Positions 10,475-19,333 of a stretch of DNA of 64,000 nucleotides are shown here, in pieces. The notes beneath the pieces are model-generated. The model saw only the letters and a list, made by a program, of their open reading frames with translations, did not search any database and was not told where the DNA came from. The position numbers were made by a program, and so were the translations under genes. Every line of letters starts with the position of its first letter. Position 1 is the first letter of the stretch. The DNA comes from Sulfurimonas gotlandica GD1 (lineage in GTDB: Bacteria > Campylobacterota > Campylobacteria > Campylobacterales > Sulfurimonadaceae): positions 2,790,001 through 2,854,000 of the forward strand of contig NZ_AFRZ01000001.1 in the NCBI RefSeq assembly GCF_000242915.1, given 5' to 3'.

Positions 10475-10808
10475 CTGGCTTATCCCTATTTTGTTGAAGA
10501 TAAAGATAGAGTGCTTGAACCTCTTTTTTTGTTAAGAAGTACATTGGCATTCCATTTTTTCTCTTCTCTAACGCATTATAAAAAACATTAAAGTCTAGAC
10601 TGTTTATAGCAGGACCTTCAAAAGTTTTTTTCACTTTTTTATCTATATAACTTGCGACAAGTCTTCCTTCGCCTTTTTCACCGTGACAATGATGACAGCC
10701 AATTCCCCTAGGATTTTTATAGAGTTGAGATGCATATTCAAGCGGAGTTATAAACGAAGTTGCTCCAAACAAGAAATAAGGAAAAGTAAAAAGCAGCAGA
10801 TATCTCAT
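10464..10808 (-). CDS. Small periplasmic c-type cytochrome
   Basis: A 114-residue secreted monohaem cytochrome. The signal peptide (MRYLLLFTFPYFLFG) is followed by one haem motif, CHHCH, at about residues 38-42. A likely axial methionine lies in KNGMPMYFLTKKEV near residue 90, giving a class I fold. It would carry electrons in the periplasm. It is the first gene of the short minus-strand operon with the CitE-like and FAH genes. That pairing with cytoplasmic carbon enzymes is odd and may be fortuitous. The divergent space to the WD40-caspase gene (10809-10961) should hold both promoters. Confidence 0.86.
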   Translation of the reverse strand: MRYLLLFTFPYFLFGATSFITPLEYASQLYKNPRGIGCHHCHGEKGEGRLVASYIDKKVKKTFEGPAINSLDFNVFYNALEKRKNGMPMYFLTKKEVQALYLYLQQNRDKPDAK

Positions 10809-10961
10809 AAAATGACCTTCTAAATATATGATGATATAATAACAAAAAAATAATTTATGAGCTTTAAATCATTAATTTACTATATGCATAGACCACTAAT
10901 AAGAATTTTTTTATTCTATTTAGATAATATTTACATAAATTGCACTAATAGAGGAAGCAGT

Positions 10962-13900
10962 ATGTTTAAAAAACTAGTTAGTTTAACCTTTTCAATTATA
11001 TTAATTTCTTATTTTAATCAAATCCAAACTGAAGCTGTAGCTTTTAGTATATCTAATATATTTGGTAATACAGAGACTACAAAAGTAATTGACTATAGTG
11101 ATCCAGACTTCAAAGTAACTAAGCCCTACGTATCAATCAATCATAGTTTTAATATAGAAAAAGTAGTTATTACTCCTGATGGTAAATATGCCTTATCAGC
11201 TGGCGGTGATTATGATATAAAATTATGGGATATAAAAACTGGTAAAAACATTCGCACATTCGTTGGCCATACTAGGTCTATTATATCTATCAAGATTATA
11301 TCAAATGGTAAACATATACTCTCAGGTAGCTACGATAGTACGATGAAACTGTGGGATATTAGAACTGGAAAGCTTATTAAAACATTTAATGGGCACAGTA
11401 GAGTCTTAACGGGAATATCAGTTATGAAAGATGATACATATGCTTTCTCAGTAGGTGCTTCAGATATTAATAAAAAACTTCAAGGTGAAGTTATATATTG
11501 GAACCTAAAAACAGGTAAAAAACTAAGGAAATACAATATAAGTCTAGAGGGTTTAAACAACGTTCAGATAGATGCAAATGACAAATACTTTTTTGTAAAT
11601 GCTCCAGGTCATAAAATAAAGATGGTTAATATTGAAACAGGTGAAGAAAACAAAATTTTTAGTGGTCATACAAACCACGTAGGATATATTAAAATATTTA
11701 ATGACAACAAACAACTCCTAACAGGAAGTTCTGACGGTAGTATAAAAATATGGGATATAGATAATGCTGAAGCAGTGCAGACACTAGAAGGTCATAAAAG
11801 TAGAATTACTGATATGGTTTTACTAAAAGATAATGAAGAGCTTCTATCACTATCTATTGATGGTATTATATTATGGGATTTAGAAAGTGGTAAACAAATA
11901 AAAGAGTTTAAACGAGATCGTGGGGAATATGGACATTGTTTAGCTTTATATCCAAATGAAAACTATGCCCTTTTGGGAGTAAATGAAAAACTATATAAGC
12001 TAGATATAAATAATGATACGAACTATGGAAAAGAACTCAATATAGCTATGGTTAACCCAGCTATAGTTCGTTCAGTGGGATTTAGCCCAGATAATAGATC
12101 TGTTATTGTCAGCAATAGATCTGTTTTTGGCAGGGATAATAAAAGAATATATGCTGGATTAGTTTACACTATGGATTCTGGTCTTTTTGGGAATATAAAA
12201 AAATATAAAGATTTACAGGGTGAAGTCTTAATAACAAAAGACATGAAGTATATTCTATCAACTTCTCTGTACAAAATACTTCTATCAGATATAAAATCAG
12301 GGAAAAAAATAAAAGAATTCATAGGTCATACAAATAGTATTACCTCAATCACCACTAACTCAGATGGAAGATATCTTATTTCAGCGAGTGATGATATGAC
12401 TATAAAACTGTGGGATATTAAGTCTGGTAAGATTATTGATAGTTTTATTGTAGATACTAAAAAAGATTCGTCTTCCATAGATACACTTAAAGTCTCTTCT
12501 GATGATAAATATTTAGTATCTGTAAGTTCGGACAAAAATATAAAGTTATGGGATATTAAAACAGCTAAAGAAATAAACACTCGCATCTATTCTCACAACA
12601 TAAGGTCCATAGATATTACAACAGATAACAAATATGTAATAGTTGCAGGTTGGAACAATAATATAGATATTCTAGATTTGAAAACATTTAAATTTATCAA
12701 ATCATTCAAAGGTCATACAAACTATCTATATCATATACAAATATCTAGTGATAATAAATATCTTTTTTCAGCAAGCAATGACAGAACAATCAAGCAGTGG
12801 GATATTCAATCAGGTGAATTAATTAAAACATTCAAAGGTCACTCTTCTGGAGTTAAAGGTTTTGACTTAAGTGGCAATGGAGAGTACCTTATCTCATATG
12901 ACAAAGGTGGTGTTATAAAATACTGGAGTATAAAAGAAGCTAAAGAGCTGTTGTCCATAATCTCTTTTGAAGATGGTAGTTCTATAAGTATAACTCCCGA
13001 AGGTTACTTTGATACAACTGCTAGTGGGACTAAGCATTTGAATATACTGACAAACACGATGGAAATCTCCACAATAGACCAGTACTACGAAATATTTTAT
13101 AGACCTGATATAGTTAGCGAAAGCATAAGTGGCATAAATGAAAATTTTAACTATGCATATAAAGAATCATCTTTAGAGTTAAAAGCCAAACCAATCATAA
13201 AAACTGTAAAAGCTAAATCAGAACAAATGCCTAGATTAAAAATAAGTGAAATTAAGCCAGCACAAAAAGTAGCAATCATAGATACCAAAGAGAATATAGA
13301 CAAAGAAGAGCTAAAAGTAACTCTTAAAATAACTCCAAACTCCGGGGGTATAGGTCAGATAAGACTTTATCTAGACGATGTACTGATTAAAACAGATGGT
13401 GATCGTGGACTTAAAAAAGCGCAAGACAAAAACATCGTGCTTAAAACTTATACTATAAAACTAACAAAAGGAAAACATAGTATAAAAGCCATAGTCTATA
13501 ATGAACAAAACACTATGGCATCTAGTGAAGAAATCTTGGCTGTAATATCTACTTACAACCCTATAATAAAGCCAAATATATATGCAGTTGTAGTTGGTAT
13601 AAATGAATATAAGAATCCATCTATAGCTCTAAAATACGCAGTAGATGATGCCAAACTTTTTGCAAAAACCATTAAACAAAGGACTAAGCATCTATATGGT
13701 GAAGTTGATATAAGACTACTCACTTCAAAAGATGCAACCTCAAAAGAAAATATAACCAAAGCACTTAAAGATATGCAAAACATATCTCCAAATGATTTAT
13801 TTATCTTTTTTGTCGCTAGTCATGGGATGATTGAAGAGGCAAGATATCATATGATAACTTCAAATGTAGGAGCATTATCTAGTCGTGGAATAAAGAAAGA

Positions 13901-14333
13901 GGCTATCAATCAAGAGACACTTCGTGACCTAATAGCAAATATACCGACAACTAAAAAATTTATCATTTTAGATACTTGCAACTCAGGAAAATTAGGGAAA
14001 ACTCTTGAGGTGGCATTTCTTACACGTGGACTTACAGAGACAACTGCCATGAAAGTTTTAAGTCGTGCAGTCGGTTCTACTATTATTTCCGCTTCATCGT
14101 CTTCTCAAGAGGCACTAGAGGGCTACAATGGACATGGTTTACTAACGTATGTGCTCGCTGATGGACTAAACGGCAAGGCAGATGCCGACAACGATGGATA
14201 TATAAAAACATTAGAGATTGCAAACTTCGTAGAAGACAGAGTCCCTGAGATAGCAGAAAAAGTGTTTAAACGTGCTCAATACCCGTATATATCACCTCTA
14301 GGTCAAGGCTTTCCATTAGTAAAAATAAAATAA
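10962..14333 (+). CDS. Secreted WD40-repeat protein with C-terminal caspase-like (peptidase C14) domain
   Basis: A large protein of 1123 residues if started at 10962. I prefer this ATG over the upstream in-frame ATG at 10857 because it has a strong AGAGGAAG site 6 bases away and begins with a signal peptide (MFKKLVSLTFSIILISYF). Residues of about 50-680 hold 12 clear WD40 blades ending in LWDIKTGK-type motifs plus two weak ones, enough for two seven-bladed propellers. A beta-sandwich-like linker (about 740-865) follows, then a caspase-fold domain starting at IYAVVVGINEYKN (about residue 870). The catalytic pair is present: His954 in VASHG and Cys1006 in ILDTCNSGK. WD40 arrays usually sense or scaffold, and caspase-like peptidases cut after specific residues. 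The next gene, 18 bases on, is a patatin-like lipoprotein, so both probably act in the envelope. The substrate is unknown. Confidence 0.88.
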   Translation: MFKKLVSLTFSIILISYFNQIQTEAVAFSISNIFGNTETTKVIDYSDPDFKVTKPYVSINHSFNIEKVVITPDGKYALSAGGDYDIKLWDIKTGKNIRTFVGHTRSIISIKIISNGKHILSGSYDSTMKLWDIRTGKLIKTFNGHSRVLTGISVMKDDTYAFSVGASDINKKLQGEVIYWNLKTGKKLRKYNISLEGLNNVQIDANDKYFFVNAPGHKIKMVNIETGEENKIFSGHTNHVGYIKIFNDNKQLLTGSSDGSIKIWDIDNAEAVQTLEGHKSRITDMVLLKDNEELLSLSIDGIILWDLESGKQIKEFKRDRGEYGHCLALYPNENYALLGVNEKLYKLDINNDTNYGKELNIAMVNPAIVRSVGFSPDNRSVIVSNRSVFGRDNKRIYAGLVYTMDSGLFGNIKKYKDLQGEVLITKDMKYILSTSLYKILLSDIKSGKKIKEFIGHTNSITSITTNSDGRYLISASDDMTIKLWDIKSGKIIDSFIVDTKKDSSSIDTLKVSSDDKYLVSVSSDKNIKLWDIKTAKEINTRIYSHNIRSIDITTDNKYVIVAGWNNNIDILDLKTFKFIKSFKGHTNYLYHIQISSDNKYLFSASNDRTIKQWDIQSGELIKTFKGHSSGVKGFDLSGNGEYLISYDKGGVIKYWSIKEAKELLSIISFEDGSSISITPEGYFDTTASGTKHLNILTNTMEISTIDQYYEIFYRPDIVSESISGINENFNYAYKESSLELKAKPIIKTVKAKSEQMPRLKISEIKPAQKVAIIDTKENIDKEELKVTLKITPNSGGIGQIRLYLDDVLIKTDGDRGLKKAQDKNIVLKTYTIKLTKGKHSIKAIVYNEQNTMASSEEILAVISTYNPIIKPNIYAVVVGINEYKNPSIALKYAVDDAKLFAKTIKQRTKHLYGEVDIRLLTSKDATSKENITKALKDMQNISPNDLFIFFVASHGMIEEARYHMITSNVGALSSRGIKKEAINQETLRDLIANIPTTKKFIILDTCNSGKLGKTLEVAFLTRGLTETTAMKVLSRAVGSTIISASSSSQEALEGYNGHGLLTYVLADGLNGKADADNDGYIKTLEIANFVEDRVPEIAEKVFKRAQYPYISPLGQGFPLVKIK

Positions 14334-14351
14334 ATAATTAATAGGCTTAAT

Positions 14352-15545
14352 ATGAAAAAAATACTTTTATCTATACTACTTCCTATACTATTTTTAGGTT
14401 GCACAACAAGACCACCGGCACTTCCGGATGCTCACGCTCATAAACTCCCTTGGGGTGCAATAGATTTAGACATAAACTCTAAAGACAAATCCTCTATAAA
14501 AAACTCCTTAGGAAGTATTTTAACTCAAAAAGCCAATAGATACAGCGAAAGTAACGGCAAAGTCCCTTTTGATATTTTAACCCTTACAGGTGGTGGCTCA
14601 CGCGGTGCATTTGGTACAGGTCTTCTTATTGGCTGGACAAAAAAAGGTGACATTCCAAACTTCGACATAGTAACTGGAATCTCTACCGGTGCGGTTATGG
14701 CTCCATTTATATTTTTAGGTAAAGATGAACTAAAAAAAGTTGAATATTTCTATACAAAAATGCATACTGATGATATATTTGAAAGATCATGGACGAGCTT
14801 CTTCGGCTACGGATATATCATGAATGCCAAACCACTCAAAAAACTTTTTAAACGAACTTTTGACAAAGCTTTTTTAGACAAGGTAGCCTTAGAGCATAAA
14901 AAAGGTCGTCGTCTCTACATAGGAACTACTAACATAGATACGGGACAGCTTATAGTTTGGGATATGGGAGCTATAGCTTCTAGTGACAAACCTGATAAGT
15001 ATCAAAGGTTTTGTGACATAGTCTATGCATCTTCTGCTCTGCCTATCTATCTGCCACCACAATATATAAAAGTAGAAGCAGATGGTCAAGACTACTACCA
15101 GATGCACATAGACGGTGGCATCTACTCTCAGGTTTTTATGATTGGCCTGCTTGTTAACTGGGGAGAAGTTTTGGACTTTAAAAAAACAGCTAACACTGAC
15201 TTCGACGTTACGCTCTACACTGTTTCAAACAGAAAGTACAGACAAAGGGATATCTATAAACCGGTAGAACAAGCACCTTTTAGCATCATAGAAGCCTATG
15301 TATTAACAGAGATGGATCTGCTCTTTGACAGAAGCGTTTATAGACTCTACAGTAGTTGCAAGAAAAAAGGATTTAAATTCAAAATGGCGACCATCCCAGA
15401 GAAGATGACAGACGTCGTAATCGAACCTACAGAGTTTAACTCAAAACAGATGACAAAACTCTACAACATTGGCTACCAGCTTGGCAAAAATCACGTTGAG
15501 TGGAAAGAAAAAATATCATTTGATGAGTATGATAATAACAGATAG
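14352..15545 (+). CDS. Patatin-like phospholipase, predicted lipoprotein
   Basis: A 397-residue patatin-family serine hydrolase. It has a lipoprotein signal (LPILFLGC, lipid-anchored Cys17). The oxyanion loop is GGGSRGAFGTG (residues 80-90), the nucleophile is Ser111 in GISTG, and the catalytic Asp254 lies in DGG. All parts of the Ser-Asp dyad are intact, so an active lipid acyl hydrolase acting on phospholipids at the inner or outer membrane is expected. It lies 18 bases after the WD40-caspase gene on the same strand and is very probably co-transcribed. Patatins are toxic effectors in several bacterial systems, but those are cytosolic; this one is exported. Its regulation by the neighbouring protease is inferred only. 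Confidence 0.87.
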   Translation: MKKILLSILLPILFLGCTTRPPALPDAHAHKLPWGAIDLDINSKDKSSIKNSLGSILTQKANRYSESNGKVPFDILTLTGGGSRGAFGTGLLIGWTKKGDIPNFDIVTGISTGAVMAPFIFLGKDELKKVEYFYTKMHTDDIFERSWTSFFGYGYIMNAKPLKKLFKRTFDKAFLDKVALEHKKGRRLYIGTTNIDTGQLIVWDMGAIASSDKPDKYQRFCDIVYASSALPIYLPPQYIKVEADGQDYYQMHIDGGIYSQVFMIGLLVNWGEVLDFKKTANTDFDVTLYTVSNRKYRQRDIYKPVEQAPFSIIEAYVLTEMDLLFDRSVYRLYSSCKKKGFKFKMATIPEKMTDVVIEPTEFNSKQMTKLYNIGYQLGKNHVEWKEKISFDEYDNNR

Positions 15546-15580
15546 ATAGCTCCTAAAGCGCCTTATTATAATTTGATGGG

Positions 15581-15586
15581 TATAAT
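15581..15586 (+). promoter_or_regulatory. Likely -10 promoter element upstream of folD
   Basis: A TATAAT hexamer preceded by GGG, 27 bases before the folD start, in the 67-base gap after the patatin gene. No convincing -35 box is seen; the upstream stretch is T/A-rich, as is usual for sigma-70 promoters in Campylobacterota. It would start the folD-lepB-M50 transcript. Confidence 0.55.
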
Positions 15587-15612
15587 AATAAAAAAATATT
15601 CATGAGGTTTAA

Positions 15613-16485
15613 ATGCAGATACTAGACGGTAGAGCACTCTCAAAAAAAATAGAAGAAAAAGTTAGTCAAGAAGTTAAAAACCTAAAGTCAACTTGCGGGT
15701 GTACGCCTGGTTTAGCAGTTGTTTTAGTTGGTCAAGACCCAGCAAGTGCTGCATACGTAAACATGAAGAAAAAAGCTTGTGACAGAGCTGGTTTTTACTC
15801 TATCACTCATGATATGCCAGAATCAATATCTCAAGAAGCTATTGAAAAAACTATCGTAATGCTAAACAATGATACAAATGTTGATGGAATCTTAATTCAG
15901 CTTCCTCTACCTGAACATATAGATACAACTAAACTTTTAGAGCTTGTTGATCCAGCTAAAGATGTTGATGGTTTTCATCCTTTTAATGTTGGTCGCCTTG
16001 CTACAGGTCTAGATGGCTTTGTTCCATGCACACCACTTGGAGTTATGGAACTCTTACGTGAATACAACATAGATGTAAAAGGTAAAAACTGTGTAGTAGT
16101 CGGTGCTTCAAATATAGTTGGAAAACCTATGGCTGCCCTACTTTTAAATGCAAATGCTACAGTTGAAATCTGTCATATCTTTACAGATGATTTGAAAAAA
16201 CACACTTTAGCAGCAGATGTTGTTTTAGTTGGTGTTGGTGTTATCAACCTTATAACAGAAGATATGGTCAAGGACAATGTTGTGATTATAGATATCGGTG
16301 TAAGTAGAACTCCAGAAGGTAAACTTGTAGGTGATGTTGACTTTGAAAATGTAAGTAAAAAAAGCTCATATATTACTCCAAGTCCAGGTGGTGTCGGTCC
16401 AATGACTATAGCTATGCTTCTCAGCAACACTGTAAAAGCTGCAAAAATGAATGCAAAAAAACTTTTAGAAAAGAGTGAAGCTTAA
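15613..16485 (+). CDS. folD: Bifunctional methylenetetrahydrofolate dehydrogenase/cyclohydrolase
   Basis: Cytoplasmic one-carbon enzyme that interconverts 5,10-methylene-THF, 5,10-methenyl-THF and 10-formyl-THF. The 290-residue length is standard. The active-site lysine region (AAYVNMKKKACDRAG), the PAKDVDGFHPFNVGRLATG signature, the nucleotide-binding GASNIVGKPMAALLL and the C-terminal TPSPGGVGPMTIAMLL are all present. The start ATG follows a GAGG-type ribosome binding site. Its stop overlaps the lepB start (TAATG), so folD and lepB are translationally coupled. Confidence 0.97.
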   Translation: MQILDGRALSKKIEEKVSQEVKNLKSTCGCTPGLAVVLVGQDPASAAYVNMKKKACDRAGFYSITHDMPESISQEAIEKTIVMLNNDTNVDGILIQLPLPEHIDTTKLLELVDPAKDVDGFHPFNVGRLATGLDGFVPCTPLGVMELLREYNIDVKGKNCVVVGASNIVGKPMAALLLNANATVEICHIFTDDLKKHTLAADVVLVGVGVINLITEDMVKDNVVIIDIGVSRTPEGKLVGDVDFENVSKKSSYITPSPGGVGPMTIAMLLSNTVKAAKMNAKKLLEKSEA

Positions 16486-17294
16486 TGAAAGAAGTTATAA
16501 AAAAGGCCTATAGATTCTCAAACTCTTGGACTGGAACTATAATCATAGTTCTATTCATCATATTTTTTATCGCACAAGCGTTTAGAATTCCATCTGGTTC
16601 AATGAAAGACTCACTTCTCATCGGTGACCACCTTTTTGCTAAAAAGTTTGCGTATGGCATCTCTATGCCGCACATTCCTTTTCTGGAGATGTCAATCATG
16701 CCATGGAGCGATAAGCTTCGTTTAGTTGATGGTGATACACCGGAGCGTGGAGATATTGTAATCTTCAGGTACCCTGGTAATCCAAAACAGCACTTTGTAA
16801 AAAGATGTGTAGCACTTGAGGGAGATGAGCTATTTGTTTCTGAAAAAAACTTATACATTCATCACAGTGAAGGTGACGAGTGGATAAAAGAGAACTTCAA
16901 AGGTTTTGAAATCATAGTTTTTGCAGGAAAGCTTTGGGTTAAAAATCCTTACATGAAAGATCATCCAGGTATTCACCATGATGAAAAGATTGTAAACAAC
17001 GGCAGATATCCGATGCCACTATTTTATTTCTCTCCTATAAAAGTTGAAAAAGGTAACTACTTTATGATGGGTGACAATAGAGACCACTCAAACGACAGTC
17101 GTTTTTGGGGAGCAGTTCCTTATGACAACATCGAAGGAACTCCTTGGTTTGTTTACTTCTCTGTAAATGATAAATGGGAAATCAGATGGGATAGAATCGG
17201 CAAGACTCCGACAGATTTAGAATCAGTTTCACATCTTGACTTAGCAAGAAAAGAGAGATTACAAATAGATAAAGATGACCATGGAATCTATTGA
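16485..17294 (+). CDS. lepB: Signal peptidase I
   Basis: Inner-membrane protease that removes signal peptides from Sec/Tat-exported proteins. The single N-terminal membrane helix is at about residues 18-33. The catalytic Ser39 is in RIPSGSM, the general-base Lys106 is in FVKRCVALEGDEL, and the GDNRDHSNDSRFWGAVP box is intact. The 269-residue length is normal for this phylum. It overlaps folD by one base and the downstream M50 gene by 20 bases, giving a tight operon. Confidence 0.97.
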   Translation: MKEVIKKAYRFSNSWTGTIIIVLFIIFFIAQAFRIPSGSMKDSLLIGDHLFAKKFAYGISMPHIPFLEMSIMPWSDKLRLVDGDTPERGDIVIFRYPGNPKQHFVKRCVALEGDELFVSEKNLYIHHSEGDEWIKENFKGFEIIVFAGKLWVKNPYMKDHPGIHHDEKIVNNGRYPMPLFYFSPIKVEKGNYFMMGDNRDHSNDSRFWGAVPYDNIEGTPWFVYFSVNDKWEIRWDRIGKTPTDLESVSHLDLARKERLQIDKDDHGIY

Positions 17295-17955
17295 TTTACT
17301 AAAAATATTAGCAGCAGTACTAGCACTTGCAGTAGCAATCATCGGGCATGAGATTATGCATGGTTGGGTTGCATACATGTATGGAGACACAACTGCTAAA
17401 AATGCAGGAAGACTATCTATAAATCCATTAATTCATGTTGATTTAGTAGGTACTATTATAGTTCCAGCGACAATGTACTTCTTACCTATGCTTCTTGGTG
17501 GAGAAAGCGGATTTTTATTTGGTTGGGCGAAACCTGTACCTATAAATACGGCTACTGTTATTAGAAGCGGTGGGTATAACGCTGCTATGCAAGTTGACCT
17601 TGCAGGAATAGTTTACAACTTTACAATGGCTACTTTAGCATCTGTAGCTGTAATCGCAATGGCTCAGCCTACAACTGCTGATAGTTTAGTATATATATTT
17701 GCATATATGTTTGTGTTTCAGCTTCTAATCATAAATGTTGTCTTAGGGGTATTTAACTTACTTCCTATTCCTCAATTTGATGGAGCACACTTTTTAATGC
17801 ATCTTGCTCTAAAGTATAGAGTAAATGCTGTTGCAGAGTTTTTTTACAAAAATGAAAGATACGGAATTATAGTAGTTTTAATCATTCTAATGACACCACT
17901 AAAAAACTACCTGCTTTTAATGCCGGTACAAGCCATTTTACAACTATTGACATAA
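17275..17955 (+). CDS. Site-2 protease family (M50) membrane metalloprotease
   Basis: A 226-residue polytopic membrane protein of the Rv2869/SREBP-S2P-like M50B group. The zinc motif HEIMH is at residues 25-29 in TM1, and the third-ligand region is present as NLLPIPQFDGAH (about residue 165), slightly changed from the usual NLLPIPPLDGG. There is no PDZ domain, so it is a minimal member. It could start at 17275 (ATG ACC ATG) or at the second ATG, 17281; both lie inside the end of lepB. The role is probably intramembrane proteolysis; the substrate is unknown. Confidence 0.88.
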   Translation: MTMESIDLLKILAAVLALAVAIIGHEIMHGWVAYMYGDTTAKNAGRLSINPLIHVDLVGTIIVPATMYFLPMLLGGESGFLFGWAKPVPINTATVIRSGGYNAAMQVDLAGIVYNFTMATLASVAVIAMAQPTTADSLVYIFAYMFVFQLLIINVVLGVFNLLPIPQFDGAHFLMHLALKYRVNAVAEFFYKNERYGIIVVLIILMTPLKNYLLLMPVQAILQLLT

Positions 17956-17974
17956 TTAATAAAAAGGACAAATA

Positions 17975-18412
17975 TTGAAGTTTTACATCGCTACAGACCA
18001 TGCGGGAATTGATTTAAAAGACTATACAGTCGAACTACTAAAAGAAAAGGGACATGAGGTTATTGACCTTGGTCCTTTTTCAAAGGATAGAGTTGATTAT
18101 CCAGACTATGCTGTTAAAGTATCTGAGTCTGTTCTAGGAGATCCAACTTCTCAGGGAATTCTTATTTGTGGTTCAGGTATAGGTATGAGTATGGCAGCAA
18201 ACCGTCACACTGGCATCAGAGCTGCACTTTGTCACGATGCTTACACTGCTATGGTAGCTCGTGGTCACAATGACGCTAACATCTTATGTTTTGGTGAGAG
18301 AATCGTGGGTAAAGGTGTAGCTGAGTCTATACTAGATTCTTGGATAGCTTCTAGTTTTGATGGTGGAAGACACTGCGGTCGTGTTGATAAAATCGAAGCG
18401 ATAAACGCTTAG
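17975..18412 (+). CDS. rpiB: Ribose-5-phosphate isomerase B
   Basis: Cytoplasmic pentose-phosphate enzyme converting ribose-5-P to ribulose-5-P. It has 145 residues and the LacAB_rpiB pattern: IATDHAGIDLKD at the N-terminus, the active-site Cys in ILICGSGIGMSMAANR, and HNDANILCFGER. It starts with TTG at 17975, the only codon that includes the essential N-terminal strand, with AAAAGGA 6-7 bases upstream. It lies 19 bases after the M50 gene and is followed by the coiled-coil gene and apt. Confidence 0.95.
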   Translation: MKFYIATDHAGIDLKDYTVELLKEKGHEVIDLGPFSKDRVDYPDYAVKVSESVLGDPTSQGILICGSGIGMSMAANRHTGIRAALCHDAYTAMVARGHNDANILCFGERIVGKGVAESILDSWIASSFDGGRHCGRVDKIEAINA

Positions 18413-18437
18413 TAAAAAACAATTTCAAGGAAAGCTC

Positions 18438-18770
18438 ATGTTTTGGGAATGGTCACTTTTAACAATATTATCAATTGTATCCGTTTATCTATTTGTTAAG
18501 ATGTATTACTTTAAAAGTATTACAAACAAAGAGCAAAGAGGTAACGACTTGATGAAGTTAACGCTTCGAGAAGCAGAGATGCTAATCAGAAAGTATCAGA
18601 TACAACTTCAACGTGCACTTGGTAATGTTGATATTCTGAGTGAAGAGCTTACTAAACTTAGAAATGAGCTTAAAGTTCTAAAACAGAGAAATACTAAACA
18701 CAGACAAGAGACTGATCGTCTAAATGGTAAAATCAAAGCACTAGAGGGTCGTATAGACGCTCTACTATAA
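18438..18770 (+). CDS. Small membrane-anchored coiled-coil protein, function unknown
   Basis: A 110-residue protein with one N-terminal membrane helix (about residues 4-24) followed by a long, charged helical region (about 40-108) with leucines spaced as in a coiled coil ([19 protein letters not shown]). I do not recognise a named family. It sits between rpiB and apt with short gaps (25 and 14 bases) and an AAGGAAAG ribosome binding site, so it is very likely real and part of this housekeeping operon. The layout resembles cytoplasm-facing scaffold proteins, but that is a guess. Confidence 0.8.
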   Translation: MFWEWSLLTILSIVSVYLFVKMYYFKSITNKEQRGNDLMKLTLREAEMLIRKYQIQLQRALGNVDILSEELTKLRNELKVLKQRNTKHRQETDRLNGKIKALEGRIDALL

Positions 18771-18784
18771 AAAGGGGAAATGGC

Positions 18785-19333
18785 ATGACATTAAGCAAAA
18801 CAGAAAGAAAAATAATAGAAGCATCAATTAGGGATATCAAAGATTTCCCTAAACCTGGAATAGTTTTTAAAGATATCACAACGCTACTAAACGATCATAA
18901 AGCTTACGGCGTACTTATGAATCACCTATATCAAAGATACAAAGAGTATAACCTAGACTTTATAGCCGGTATAGATGCCAGAGGTTTTATCTTCGGTGCA
19001 GCTCTTGCTCAGATGCTAGGTCTTGGTTTCGTTCCTATTCGTAAAAAAGGAAAACTCCCATATACGACTATCAGTGAAAAATACTCACTTGAGTATGGTG
19101 TTGATGAAGTTGAAGTACACATAGATGCATTCAGTGCTGTCCCTAATGCAAAAGTTCTAGTTATAGATGATCTTATAGCTACAGGCGGAACTGCAAATGC
19201 TGCTGCTACACTTGTAAACCAAACTGGTGCTACGTGTGTTGAAGCTTGTTTTATTATCGGACTTAGCTTCCTGGACGGCATCAAAAAATTAGAAGAGAAA
19301 ACAACTGTTTATTCTCTTATAGAGGTTAATTAA
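18785..19333 (+). CDS. apt: Adenine phosphoribosyltransferase
   Basis: Purine salvage enzyme that makes AMP from adenine and PRPP. The 182-residue protein has the PRPP-binding loop [14 protein letters not shown], the [18 protein letters not shown] segment and the flexible loop KKGKLPYTT, all typical of Apt. Its last base overlaps the trpB start (TTAATG). It starts at ATG 18785 after an AGGGGAAA site. Confidence 0.97.
   Translation: MTLSKTERKIIEASIRDIKDFPKPGIVFKDITTLLNDHKAYGVLMNHLYQRYKEYNLDFIAGIDARGFIFGAALAQMLGLGFVPIRKKGKLPYTTISEKYSLEYGVDEVEVHIDAFSAVPNAKVLVIDDLIATGGTANAAATLVNQTGATCVEACFIIGLSFLDGIKKLEEKTTVYSLIEVN

Noticed and set aside
10857-10961. Upstream in-frame ATG as start of the WD40-caspase gene
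   Set aside because: It lacks a ribosome binding site and would bury the signal peptide behind 35 residues. ATG 10962 has AGAGGAAG at good spacing.
10962-15545. Treating the caspase-patatin pair as a standard cytosolic phage-defence system
   Set aside because: Both proteins have export signals. No nucleotide cyclase, integrase, or other defence genes are nearby.
16508-16858. 116-codon minus-strand frame
   Set aside because: It is the antisense shadow of lepB.
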